A model generated the notes under the pieces. That model had not been told where the DNA came from and made no database searches. It saw nothing but the letters and a program-made list of their open reading frames with translations. Positions 53,031-61,173 of a stretch of DNA of 64,000 nucleotides are shown here, piece after piece (the first letter of the stretch is position 1; the number at the start of each line of letters is the position of its first letter). Location: positions 1 through 64,000 of the forward strand of contig CAADVD010000010.1 in the NCBI GenBank assembly GCA_900752435.1, written 5' to 3'. The translations under genes and the position numbers were made by a program. This DNA comes from Oscillospiraceae bacterium. GTDB lineage: Bacteria; Bacillota; Clostridia; Oscillospirales; Ruminococcaceae.

Positions 53031-54113
53031 TTAACCCTTGACCAGTTTTTCCGGTTTGAATTTTTTGAGCGCATCGTCATTCCAAGTAATTTCCAGCTCT
53101 TCGGCCTGCTCTGCAATGGAATCGTTGAATTCCTCGCTCTTCATCGCATACAGCAAAGAGGACTTGGCGTCTTCAAAGCCTTCCGCATCCTCTTCTACAT
53201 CGTGGCGCAGCACCAAATAGTAAGCGTTGTCATCGCTGAGTAAAATCGGTTCGCCCACCTTGGCATCTGCAAAAATCGCGTCACGCAGCGTGTCCGACAC
53301 GCTATAAGAAGACGTTGATTTTTCAATTGTTTGCATATAGTCGGCGGATTCGTCGATTTCCGGCGCTTCCTCACCGGCGTCTTCCGCGTCTTTGACTTTC
53401 TTGTCGTTGATGAGCGTCACCATGGATTCGCCGGCTTTGGCGCGCTCCAAATATTCGTCAGCCGTTTTCTTGACTTCCGCTTTGGCGGTATCGTCCATGG
53501 CCGCGCCAGCTTCGCTATCGTAAGTGGAGAACGAGAGAATCTGCACCTGCGCATAATTTTCTTTGTAATAAGCCATCAAGTCCTCGTCGCTGACTTCGTC
53601 CGTGCCGCCCTCGCCGTACTTTGCGTCAAACAGCGCCTGCTGTTCGTACGTTTTTGTGAGCATGGCTTCGTAGGAGGATTCGGAAACTCCGACGTCCTCA
53701 TACTGATCGCTGGCACTGCTCCAAACGGATTCCACAGAATAATCAATGGCGTCCAAATCCTCTTCACTGAGCGTCAAGCCGCTTTCCTCAAATTGCTTGC
53801 GCACCTGCACGTATTCCGCCGTCAGTTCTTTGGCGCGGTCGTTGATCCAGTCTTCCATCGATTGGTCTTCAATTTTGTTGTCCCAGATGTCTTCCAGCTC
53901 TGAATCGTAGTCCTCATGCGAACGGGCTTCGTTGAGCGCGGTCATTTGGTTCATGATATAGACGCCTGCCGGAATGGTGGTATCCTCATACTTTGCCGCC
54001 CAGCTGGTATCTGCACAAGATGTCAGCGATATGCACATCATCGCCGTTAAACATCCGGCAACCCACTTCTTCATGCGGGAACCGGCGCTTTTTGCCGTAG
54101 TTGCTTTGGCCAT
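53031..54113 (-). CDS. PrsA/SurA-like peptidyl-prolyl isomerase lipoprotein
   Basis: The 360-residue protein has a signal peptide with lipobox LTSC (about residues 30-33), a helical N-domain with an acidic stretch, and a C-terminal region with SDTLRDAIFADAKVGEPILLSDDNAYYLVLR, which is the pattern of parvulin-type foldases. A complete parvulin signature is not certain, so it may be a chaperone without isomerase activity. AGGAGGAA precedes ATG 54113. It has its own promoter. It would act at the outer face of the membrane on secreted proteins. Confidence 0.75.
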   Translation of the reverse strand: MAKATTAKSAGSRMKKWVAGCLTAMMCISLTSCADTSWAAKYEDTTIPAGVYIMNQMTALNEARSHEDYDSELEDIWDNKIEDQSMEDWINDRAKELTAEYVQVRKQFEESGLTLSEEDLDAIDYSVESVWSSASDQYEDVGVSESSYEAMLTKTYEQQALFDAKYGEGGTDEVSDEDLMAYYKENYAQVQILSFSTYDSEAGAAMDDTAKAEVKKTADEYLERAKAGESMVTLINDKKVKDAEDAGEEAPEIDESADYMQTIEKSTSSYSVSDTLRDAIFADAKVGEPILLSDDNAYYLVLRHDVEEDAEGFEDAKSSLLYAMKSEEFNDSIAEQAEELEITWNDDALKKFKPEKLVKG

Positions 54114-54184
54114 GCTTTATTCCTCCTGAATCCCTCCCACACGAAATCGACGCAATGAGAGAGAAAAATTTTCGACATAAAGTC

Positions 54185-54213
54185 ATTATACAGCGAAACT
54201 AGACAAATGTCCA
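54185..54213 (-). promoter_or_regulatory. promoter of the PrsA-like gene
   Basis: On the minus strand TGGACA (54213-54208), 17 bases, TATAAT (54190-54185). Confidence 0.65.
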
Positions 54214-54248
54214 GTCCAACATGCCCATTTTTTACAGATTTATCACAG

Positions 54249-55370
54249 TTATTCGCCCCCATCCACCAGCGACAAAAATTCTGCCAGAATGGAATTGGAC
54301 ACCAAAAAGCCGTTTGGCGTGAGCGATGCCTGTCCATGTTCCTGTTTCATCAGCCCGTATTGGGTATACTGGCTGGCCAGACGGCGCATCCGCGTGGTGT
54401 CAAGGCCGAATCGTTGTTCCAGAGATGCCCATTCCACGCCCTCGGTCAGGCGCAGTCCCAGCATAATGGCTTCCTCCAGTGCGGATGTGCTGGTTTGCCG
54501 CTGTTCCAACAGCCGGTTCTGTCCGGCGGAGGCGATGTAGGCGTTTAGGTCGCGCGGATAATCATAGCGCTCTCCCTGCCAGAAGCCGTGCGCGGACGGG
54601 CCAAAGCCGAGATATTCTTCGGCGTGCCAATATTTGAGGTTGTGACGGCTTTCTGCACCGAGTTTGGCAAAGTTGGAAATCTCGTACTGTGCAAATCCCA
54701 TAGACGCCAGCCGATGCACGGTGTGCAGATAGAGGTCGGCGGCCAAATCCTCATCCGGCACCTGCGCGCGAATGGCGTCGCAGTCAAAGGCGGTATGAGG
54801 TTCAATTTTCAACAAGTAGGCGGACACATGTTGAATCTCCAGTGCTTGAATGAAGTCCAGTGTGGAATCCAAGCTGTCCCTTGTCTGCTGGGGAACGTCC
54901 AGCATGATGTCCACCGACAGGTTGGTGAAGCCGGCCTGCTTTGCCCATGTGATGGCTTGCGCGACCTGTTCGGGCGTGTGCTGTCTGCCCAAGATGCGCA
55001 ACTCCGCTTCTACGGCAGACTGCATTCCAAAAGAGATGCGGTTGAAACCGCAGGCGTGCAGTTGCTCTAAAATCGGCAAGGTGGTGGCGCAGGGGTTGGC
55101 TTCCAAGGCGATTTCGCCGGAAAGGTGGAATTTTTGCTGAGCGCATTCCACGATTTGACCGAGCAGTTCCGGCTTCATCAGAATGGGCGTGCCGCCGCCA
55201 AAATAGAGTGTGTCTGCAATGAGGCCGTCCGGCATCCGCTTCATGTGCGCTAAGACGGCGCGAGTATAGGCTTCCTGCATGTCCGGTGTGCTTACGAGGG
55301 AATAAAAGTCGCAGTAGGGACATTTTCGCGCGCAGAATGGGATGTGAACATACAGTCCGAGCGGCTTCAT
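54249..55370 (-). CDS. hemW: radical SAM heme chaperone HemW (coproporphyrinogen oxidase-like)
   Basis: The 373-residue radical SAM protein has its cluster cysteines at C13, C17 and C20 (PFCARKCPYC), then DTLYFGGGTPILM and FNRISFGMQS and the C-terminal HemW-specific helical domain. It was long called HemN but lacks the features of true oxygen-independent oxidases; heme transfer to acceptor proteins is the known role of the family. ATG 55370 overlaps the rsmA stop (ATGA), so the two are coupled. Confidence 0.9.
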   Translation of the reverse strand: MKPLGLYVHIPFCARKCPYCDFYSLVSTPDMQEAYTRAVLAHMKRMPDGLIADTLYFGGGTPILMKPELLGQIVECAQQKFHLSGEIALEANPCATTLPILEQLHACGFNRISFGMQSAVEAELRILGRQHTPEQVAQAITWAKQAGFTNLSVDIMLDVPQQTRDSLDSTLDFIQALEIQHVSAYLLKIEPHTAFDCDAIRAQVPDEDLAADLYLHTVHRLASMGFAQYEISNFAKLGAESRHNLKYWHAEEYLGFGPSAHGFWQGERYDYPRDLNAYIASAGQNRLLEQRQTSTSALEEAIMLGLRLTEGVEWASLEQRFGLDTTRMRRLASQYTQYGLMKQEHGQASLTPNGFLVSNSILAEFLSLVDGGE

Positions 55371-56224
55371 CGGCGTTTTCCCAGCTCGTTTGCCAGCGCG
55401 ATGAACTGGTCAAACTGCACTTCCTCCGCACGCGCAGTGGGTTTTAAGCCCACGCTTTGCAGGGCTTCGAGCACCTGCGCTTTGGGGATGTTCAAAGCGG
55501 CGGATACGGGGTTGGCCAGCGTTTTGCGGCGCTGGGAAAAGGCGGCTTTGACCAGTGCAAACAAAAACGCTTCGTCATCTGCACGATGCTCCGGCGGCCG
55601 TATCTCCAGACGAATCACCGCGGAATCCACATTCGGCGCAGGCATGAAGCTGCCGCGCGATACGTTGAACAACAGCTTCGGTTCGCTGTAATAGCGCACC
55701 GCAAACGTCACCGCGCCGCACTCGCGTGTGCCCACCTGTGCGCAGAGCCGTGTGGCGGCCTCCTTTTGCACCATGACGGTGATGGAGCGGATCGGCAGCT
55801 TGGCTTCCAAAAACAGCATGATGATGGGCGATGTGATGTAATACGGCAGATTGGCGCAGACGCAGACATCCATGCCCTTGAATTCCTCCTCCAAGAGCCG
55901 GTGCAGATCCACCTTCATCACATCGTCGTTGATGATTTTCACGTTGTCGTATTCTTGTAAGGTTTCTTCCAGCACCGGTATCAGACGCTCGTCGATTTCA
56001 ATGGCAACCACCTTTTTGGCGCGTTTGGCCAATTCATTGGTGAGCACGCCGATTCCGGTGCCAATTTCAATGACGCCGTAACGGCTGTCGCGAATGCCAT
56101 CTTCGGCAATGCGCGGGCAGACGGACGGATTGACTAGGAAATTTTGCCCCAGCGTTTTGGAAAAAGTGAAATGGTGGCGCTCAAACACGTCTTTGATTAC
56201 GGAAATGTTGCATAAATTCTCCAT
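55367..56224 (-). CDS. rsmA: 16S rRNA dimethyladenosine transferase RsmA (KsgA)
   Basis: The 285-residue enzyme dimethylates two adjacent adenosines near the 3' end of 16S rRNA. The N-terminal KTLGQNFLVNP is the family hallmark, VIEIGTGIGVLT is the SAM loop, and ANLPYYITSP is the catalytic NLPY motif. Upstream codons to 56272 are in frame but ATG 56224 with GAGGGA gives the standard start. It is the first gene of the rsmA-hemW unit, with a promoter that faces the dCMP deaminase promoter. Confidence 0.95.
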   Translation of the reverse strand: MENLCNISVIKDVFERHHFTFSKTLGQNFLVNPSVCPRIAEDGIRDSRYGVIEIGTGIGVLTNELAKRAKKVVAIEIDERLIPVLEETLQEYDNVKIINDDVMKVDLHRLLEEEFKGMDVCVCANLPYYITSPIIMLFLEAKLPIRSITVMVQKEAATRLCAQVGTRECGAVTFAVRYYSEPKLLFNVSRGSFMPAPNVDSAVIRLEIRPPEHRADDEAFLFALVKAAFSQRRKTLANPVSAALNIPKAQVLEALQSVGLKPTARAEEVQFDQFIALANELGKRR

Positions 56225-56290
56225 GGGTCGTCCCTCGTTCTCCTCGTTGATGCCGGATTTTCGCATGCGCAAAAAATTCCTTCTGGAACT

Positions 56291-56352
56291 ATTATCCCAT
56301 AGATGAGCAAAATTTGCAAACGCTTGAAACCGCCGCCTTTCTGCGCTATAAT
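56291..56352. promoter_or_regulatory. back-to-back promoters of rsmA and the dCMP deaminase
   Basis: Minus: TTGCAA (56319-56314), 17 bases, GATAAT (56296-56291). Plus: TTGAAA (56324-56329), 17 bases, TATAAT (56347-56352). The two -35 boxes are only four bases apart. Confidence 0.7.
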
Positions 56353-56383
56353 AAAGGCAATCACAACAAAGGAGAGAACGCCC

Positions 56384-56872
56384 ATGAGCAGACGAGACAA
56401 GATCAATTATTATCTGGACATCGCCCAGACCGTTTCCGAGCGCGGCACCTGCATGCGCCGCAATTTTGGCGCCATCATCGTCAAAAACGATGAGATCATC
56501 TCCACTGGGTATGTCGGCGCACCGCGCGGCCGCGTCAACTGCACCGACTTAGGGTACTGCACCCGCCAGAAGCTTCAAATTCCGCGCGGCGAACGATATG
56601 AGCTGTGCCGTTCCGTTCATGCTGAAGCCAACGCCATCATCTCCGCTCCACGCAACGAAATGATCGGTGCAACGCTCTATCTGGCGTGCATCGATTATGC
56701 CACAAAGGAGCTGGTTCCCAACACCAATTCCTGTGCCATGTGCAAGCGCACCATCATCAACGCTGGAATCGAAACCGTCATCATCCGCGATACACCGGAC
56801 GAATACCGCGTGATTGACGTCAATTCGTGGATTGAGCATGACGATTCACTGGATGGAAAATTTGGTTATTAA
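56384..56872 (+). CDS. comEB: dCMP deaminase (ComEB-like)
   Basis: The 162-residue zinc enzyme turns dCMP into dUMP for thymidylate synthesis. Zinc ligands are H79 with catalytic E81 in VHAEANAI, and C117 and C120 in NSCAMC; the usual proline before the first cysteine is S here. Further Cys residues (C23, C53, C59, C75) match the deoxycytidylate deaminase group. The frame opens upstream at 56303, but ATG 56384 with AAAGGAG is the clear start. Confidence 0.9.
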   Translation: MSRRDKINYYLDIAQTVSERGTCMRRNFGAIIVKNDEIISTGYVGAPRGRVNCTDLGYCTRQKLQIPRGERYELCRSVHAEANAIISAPRNEMIGATLYLACIDYATKELVPNTNSCAMCKRTIINAGIETVIIRDTPDEYRVIDVNSWIEHDDSLDGKFGY

Positions 56873-56881
56873 ACAGAAAGC

Positions 56882-56928
56882 AACGATGCCAACATTGACC
56901 CTTGGAGTTGATTTGGCATCGTTTTTTT
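56882..56928 (+). terminator. terminator of the dCMP deaminase gene
   Basis: AACGATGCCAA (56882-56892) with TTGGCATCGTT (56913-56923), then a run of T. Confidence 0.8.
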
Positions 56929-57107
56929 CATCGCCGGTTCGGCCTTGAAGCCGCGCAAACGGTTGATATATTAAAATTCTGGGAAAATTCAAGAGAAGTT
57001 TTTACAAATCAAACGGAACGAATTGTTTGTTTTTACAAAACAATTCCAATAATTCAGCCTATTTTTTGTGAAAATGCAGAAATCTGTAAAAGGTTACAGT
57101 CATTCGG

Positions 57108-57215
57108 TTGACATTTTTAGTTCAATGCGTTATAGTATAACCAAGCTAATAATTTTCTGAATTTCATAAAATTCTTTTTCCTTCCGGAACAGGGTTTGCC
57201 TGTTCCTTCTTTTTT
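57108..57215 (+). ncRNA. candidate short RNA with its own promoter and terminator
   Basis: Promoter TTGACA (57108-57113), 17 bases, TATAGT (57131-57136). Predicted start near 57143. A perfect terminator stem GGAACAGG (57186-57193) and CCTGTTCC (57199-57206) is followed by a T-rich tract. The transcript would be about 75 bases with no ribosome site. No plus-strand gene follows. It could also be the remains of a leader whose gene was lost. The region 56929-57107 shows nothing else. Confidence 0.45.
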
Positions 57216-57221
57216 GCTTTT

Positions 57222-57896
57222 TCACGCCTGCATCAGCTTTCCATCTGCAATGCGCAAAGTGCGGTGTGCCTGCGCGGCGATCTGATTGTCATGCGTAATG
57301 AGAATCACCGTTCGGCCATCACGGTTAAGCGTTTGAAGTATGCGCATGATTTCCTGCGCCGAGGCGCTGTCGAGGTTGCCGGTCGGCTCGTCCGCCAATA
57401 TCAGCGGCGGACAGGAGGCAATGGCACGCGCAATGGCCACACGCTGCTGCTGGCCGCCGGACATCTGACCGGGGGTGTGGTGCATGCGATCGCTAAGTCC
57501 CACCTGCTCTAAGGCTTGACAGGCCAGTTGACGGCGGCGTCTGCGCTCAACTTCGCGGTAAAGCAACTGAAGCTCCACATTTTCCAGCGCATTCAGCGTA
57601 GGGATTAAATTGAAGCTTTGAAAGATGAAGCCAATTTCGCGGTTGCGTATGGCGGACAGCGCTTTGTCGTCCAAAGCGCCCACACACACGCCGTTGAGCC
57701 GGTATTCACCACTGGTCGGGGTGTCCAGACAGCCCAAAATATTCATCAGGGTTGATTTGCCCGAACCGGAACTGCCAATGATGGAAATAAACTCCCCCTG
57801 TTCCACCGTAAAAGAAACGCCGTCCAGCGCATGGACCGCCGTATCTCCTGTCTGATAGATGCGGTGAAGGTTTTTCACCTCAATAAAATGCCCCAT
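57222..57896 (-). CDS. ABC transporter ATP-binding protein, MacB/LolD type (orphan)
   Basis: The 224-residue ATPase has Walker A GSSGSGKST, Q-loop FIFQSFNLIPTL, signature MSGGQQQRVAIARAI, Walker B LILADEPTGNLD and switch HDNQI. It is of the MacB/LolD/FtsE-like class, which normally works with an adjacent FtsX-like permease and often a membrane-fusion protein. Neither partner is present in the window. AAAGGAG precedes ATG 57896. It lies directly after what was the original end of birA before a 1.1-kb insertion, which may explain the loss or separation of partners. Confidence 0.88.
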   Translation of the reverse strand: MGHFIEVKNLHRIYQTGDTAVHALDGVSFTVEQGEFISIIGSSGSGKSTLMNILGCLDTPTSGEYRLNGVCVGALDDKALSAIRNREIGFIFQSFNLIPTLNALENVELQLLYREVERRRRRQLACQALEQVGLSDRMHHTPGQMSGGQQQRVAIARAIASCPPLILADEPTGNLDSASAQEIMRILQTLNRDGRTVILITHDNQIAAQAHRTLRIADGKLMQA

Positions 57897-57941
57897 ACGT
57901 GCACACTCCTTTGCCTTTAGTGTGTCCGTATGGGGTTTGCT

Positions 57942-58003
57942 TTATGTGTCCGTTTCTTCCGCAAACGGTGCAAGCGCCTCATCCAGCGCCTGCAGGAGTG
58001 CGC
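57942..58003 (-). pseudogene. displaced 3' end of birA
   Basis: Read on the minus strand these bases continue the biotin-ligase frame to a stop: ALLQALDEALAPFAEETDT. The 56 bases 57948-58003 are identical to 59110-59165 inside the present birA. This is the likely native C-terminus of birA, cut off by the insertion. Confidence 0.75.
57948..58003. repeat. 56-bp direct repeat, left copy
   Basis: Exact copy of 59110-59165. Together they bound a 1,106-base segment (58004-59109). Flanking bases differ on both sides, so the repeat ends are sharp. Confidence 0.9.
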
Positions 58004-58074
58004 TGGAAGATGGGAAATCCGCAAGGGTGCTGTTTGAGATTCAGCAGATGCAGGACGGAGATGTGAAGTTCTGA
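58003..58074 (+). pseudogene. 3' fragment of an unknown gene
   Basis: A plus-strand frame runs from the repeat junction for 23 codons to TGA, reading LEDGKSARVLFEIQQMQDG and a few more residues. There is no start or ribosome site. It looks like the end of a truncated gene carried in with the insertion. Confidence 0.35.
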
Positions 58075-58117
58075 TGGATTGAGAAAAGCTGTCTGCCATT
58101 TTGTTCTTGTAAAAATG

Positions 58118-58166
58118 TTGAAAATTTCATACTCCTATGCTATAATGATAGTTAGTCACAACTAAC
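58118..58166 (+). promoter_or_regulatory. promoter and palindromic operator of the membrane-protein gene
   Basis: TTGAAA (58118-58123), 17 bases, TATAAT (58141-58146). Immediately after it, GTTAGTCACAACTAAC (58151-58166) is a palindrome with six-base arms. It has the position of a repressor site, but no regulator gene is nearby. Confidence 0.65.
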
Positions 58167-58209
58167 AAGTGACACAGCTAACCGAGATTTGTAGGAGGTC
58201 AAGAATAAA

Positions 58210-58701
58210 ATGATAATAACAATAATTGCAACAATTATGATTATGGTGGCATATTTTCTTCTTTTGTACGGTGCAGTTGGTTTTATTCAGGATAAGAGAT
58301 TGTTCTCTTCTGCACCGAAAGAGAATCTGGCTGCGATTCCTGAAAGAAAAGAGAGATTTCGTGGTGCTCATATTATTGGCTGGTTTATAATTGTCATCGC
58401 ATGTTTGATATTTATAGGAGCGATTGTTCTTGGTGTGTGGGATGGTGTAAGAAACGATTTCAGCTTTTTGAAATTCTTTGTACGATTTCTTGCAATGCTT
58501 TATGTTATGGAAATTTATGACATATTCTTCTTTGATTGGGTGCTGCTCTGTCACTCAAACTTCTTCCCCCATTTTTATCCGGAGCTTAAAGGTGTAGTGG
58601 GACCACATATGTTTGGATATAACAAGAAGGAACATATTATACATTTTATTATATATATTCCTATTTGCGCCTTGATTGCATGGATATGTACGTTTTTCTG
58701 A
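58210..58701 (+). CDS. small membrane protein of unknown function within the insertion
   Basis: The 163-residue protein has about four membrane helices (residues 1-22, 55-80, 90-112 and 142-162) with a basic loop KENLAAIPERKERF after the first. AGGAGG at 58193-58198 precedes ATG 58210. It is more A+T-rich than neighbouring genes and lies inside the 1.1-kb segment between repeats, consistent with acquisition from outside. No family is recognised. Confidence 0.65.
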   Translation: MIITIIATIMIMVAYFLLLYGAVGFIQDKRLFSSAPKENLAAIPERKERFRGAHIIGWFIIVIACLIFIGAIVLGVWDGVRNDFSFLKFFVRFLAMLYVMEIYDIFFFDWVLLCHSNFFPHFYPELKGVVGPHMFGYNKKEHIIHFIIYIPICALIAWICTFF

Positions 58702-58772
58702 AGCATTTATATAAAAAGTTAAATGCACAATTCATGTATGTCGAGATGAATATATGATAGCATTATCCTTAG

Positions 58773-59109
58773 ATGCAGAAGGCATTTAAGGAATTATTGC
58801 CGATGTATAGCATTACTCACTCTATGTCTCGTGCTGGAACGTCAACTGACAACGCAGCCATGGAATCCATTAACGGTTGGATAAAAGCTGAACTTGTTAT
58901 GGATTTTCATGTTACCGGTAATGAGACCGTAGAAAAAGAAATAAATGACTATATCCTTTTCTTTAACGAACAACGCCCGGCATATTCTTTGAACTATCTG
59001 ACACCTGTGCATTGCCGTGAGTCCTATGCTCCAGTTACTTGTGTCCGTTAGCAAAATTTTTAAGTGCCTTTTTTCACAATTTCGTGTCCAAATTTTATTG
59101 ACTACTGCA
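58773..59109 (+). mobile_element. IS3-family transposase C-terminal remnant and right end
   Basis: The frame 58773-59051 encodes the last ~90 residues of an IS3-type integrase-core transposase: SMSRAGTSTDNAAMESINGW, in which the glutamate is the third catalytic residue, and NDYILFFNEQRPAYSLNYLTPVHCRE. The two catalytic aspartates and orfA are missing. From 59052 to 59109 the sequence has the look of an IS end (GTGTCCAAATTTTATTGAC). No left terminal repeat was found near 58004. It is a dead fragment. Confidence 0.75.
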
Positions 59110-59904
59110 GTCCGTTTCTTCCGCAAACGGTGCAAGCGCCTCATCCAGCGCCTGCAGGAGTGCGCAAATCAGCTTCAGGCGGCTGACCGTTTGGCCGCTG
59201 AGCTGTTCCAGCGAAACCATCTCTTTCTGCATTTCTTCAGAAAATGCCGTTTGGCTGACATACAATCCAATGCCAATCACAGCATAGTCCACCCGACCGC
59301 TTTCGCTTTCCACCGAAACATCGGTCAAAATGCCGCCTACCTTACGGCCGTCCGCTTCCAGCTCGCTCAGTGCGCGCAGATGCACGGTGACGCCGGTCAC
59401 TTCCTGTACCGCTTGTATGACCGCATTCAGCGTTGCTTTTCGCAGGGCGGGCAGATCCTCCAGCTTTCCGTTGGCTGGCCGAAGCACGGTGCTCAAGTAA
59501 ACACCCGCCCCCTGCGGCGAGACAAAATCGTGATGGAGCTTGGATTTGCCGTTGGTCTGCGCATTCGCCAGCACTACATGGCCGTTGTAGGAGGGGTTAT
59601 CGGCCAGCGCACGCGCATAGGTGTTGGTGGAGGACACTCGATCCAGCACCTCCACCGTGTGTCCAATCAATCGCGTATGCAGATGGGAACGGATTTCGTA
59701 TTCCGAAATGACGTCCTGTGCCTGTACGCCCAACCGATAGCCTTTGTTTGTGACCGCCTGAATGTCATACCCGTCCGCGCGAAGCGCTTTCACCGCCTTC
59801 CAAACTGCCGTGCGCGACACGCCGAGCGCATCGCTGAGCGCTTCACCGGAAACAAAGCCGTCCGCGTGTTCCTGCAGCAGAGACAGTACACGATATTTTG
59901 TCAC
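59095..59904 (-). CDS. birA: BirA-like biotin-protein ligase/repressor with altered active site and C-terminus
   Basis: The 269-residue protein has an N-terminal winged helix (about 1-60: SGEALSDALGVSRTAVWKAV) and a biotin-ligase domain with SSTNTYARAL, SPQGAGVYLSTVLRP and KVGGILTDV. Two core motifs differ from the family norm. The biotinyl-AMP loop, normally GRGRxGR, reads NGKSKLHHDF, and the GIGxNVN motif reads GIGLYVSQ. The last four residues (CSSQ) come from inserted DNA; the native end is at 57942-58003. GTG 59904 has AAAGGAG upstream; TTG 59922 overlaps that site. Ligase activity is doubtful. Confidence 0.8.
   Translation of the reverse strand: MTKYRVLSLLQEHADGFVSGEALSDALGVSRTAVWKAVKALRADGYDIQAVTNKGYRLGVQAQDVISEYEIRSHLHTRLIGHTVEVLDRVSSTNTYARALADNPSYNGHVVLANAQTNGKSKLHHDFVSPQGAGVYLSTVLRPANGKLEDLPALRKATLNAVIQAVQEVTGVTVHLRALSELEADGRKVGGILTDVSVESESGRVDYAVIGIGLYVSQTAFSEEMQKEMVSLEQLSGQTVSRLKLICALLQALDEALAPFAEETDCSSQ
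59110..59165. repeat. 56-bp direct repeat, right copy
   Basis: Exact copy of 57948-58003, lying in the last codons of birA. Confidence 0.9.
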
Positions 59905-59928
59905 AAACAAAACTCCTTTCAACTGCGT

Positions 59929-60948
59929 TTATCCCACAAAACGCCGCAAAAACGTCACGATGGAATACACAAAGCACAGAAGATACACAATGCCGCCGGG
60001 GGAAATCACCGCATGGCTGAGCTTCTGTCCAACTTGAACCAGAGAGGTATTTTCCTGCTTCAGCAGGGTGGTAAAGCCTCTGCCGTAACGCAAAACAAAA
60101 AGAATCATCAATAAAACGGATACCAGAAGAACCAAATAGTCCCAACCGACCGCAATCCAGCTGGTATCTTCCACAAACAACGTGGGCAATGTAACCAACG
60201 TGTTGTTGATGATGTGCGCCAAAATAGCGGGAATCAACGACTTGGTGCGAACTGTCAAATACCCCAGCAGCAGTCCGATGCATGCCGCTCCCGAAAACTG
60301 CATCGGATTCATGTGCATCATGCCGAACAGCACAGAGGATACGATAATGGCCGTCATCTCACCGAACGGCTGCATCGCTTTAAGCACAATGCCGCGCATC
60401 AAAATTTCCTCAAACACCGGCGCAAATAGACAAGTGTACAGCGTACACAAAATGGTAGCAACCAAACTATCGCGCGGATCGGACATGTCCGGCACGTTAA
60501 ACTCCAATCCGGCAAATACAATCAGCAGATAAAGGGCTGTGTACAGCCTGGAGCCAACGCTCCCGGCCGCCATTCCCGTCCAAATGCCCGTGCACCAGAA
60601 TTGTTTGTTTCCCTGCGGCGGCGCAAAGCGCTCCTGCCGCAGCTTGACACGAAACAGCACCAATCCCAATCCAACGGCAAACAAATCCGACAGCACATAG
60701 GGCAAATAGCTTTGTAAAAAAGTGGTCATTCCTTCGCTCAACGGCAGTGTACCGCCATTCAGCGCCGCTACCGCTTGCAGGACAAAATAGATGCCATAAG
60801 CAAACAGCTCCGCCGTCACCCACAGCGCGACCAGCAAAAAGGCGCATTTTGACACTGTTTTGCGCCACTGCTTCAAGAAATACTTTCGCTCTGCCGCCGG
60901 ATCCGGCGGCACGGTATATACTGAAGCCGGATTGGGTTGGATGTCCAT
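59929..60948 (-). CDS. CPBP-family intramembrane metalloprotease
   Basis: The 339-residue protein has about eight membrane helices and the CAAX-protease/bacteriocin-processing motifs: EEILMRG (paired glutamates and arginine), FGMMHMNPMQF (first histidine) and AHIINN (second histidine). The N-terminal ~35 residues are cytoplasmic. An ATG at 60954 is directly after GAGGT, so ATG 60948 has better spacing. It precedes birA by 24 bases and is probably co-transcribed with it. Substrate unknown. Confidence 0.85.
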   Translation of the reverse strand: MDIQPNPASVYTVPPDPAAERKYFLKQWRKTVSKCAFLLVALWVTAELFAYGIYFVLQAVAALNGGTLPLSEGMTTFLQSYLPYVLSDLFAVGLGLVLFRVKLRQERFAPPQGNKQFWCTGIWTGMAAGSVGSRLYTALYLLIVFAGLEFNVPDMSDPRDSLVATILCTLYTCLFAPVFEEILMRGIVLKAMQPFGEMTAIIVSSVLFGMMHMNPMQFSGAACIGLLLGYLTVRTKSLIPAILAHIINNTLVTLPTLFVEDTSWIAVGWDYLVLLVSVLLMILFVLRYGRGFTTLLKQENTSLVQVGQKLSHAVISPGGIVYLLCFVYSIVTFLRRFVG

Positions 60949-61032
60949 GCGCATACCTCATTTCAAAATCAACGTTATTGTTAGTATAGCGGAAACCGTC
61001 CAATTTGGCAAGCAAGGCATGTCTTCCTGACA

Positions 61033-61067
61033 AAACCGCCCGCAGAGAGGTGCTCTGCGGGCGGTTT
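61033..61067. terminator. terminator between the unknown membrane protein and the CPBP gene
   Basis: Perfect 15-base stem AAACCGCCCGCAGAG (61033-61047) and CTCTGCGGGCGGTTT (61053-61067). The T tracts are short on both strands. Confidence 0.7.
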
Positions 61068-61173
61068 ACACGTTCGTTTTCTGTTTTCTTTCCGTTTATG
61101 AGTCAAACTGCATCGGGACAAATCCATTCGTCCTATCCTGTTTTCACGAATCGGAAGCTGTCCCCCATAAATC

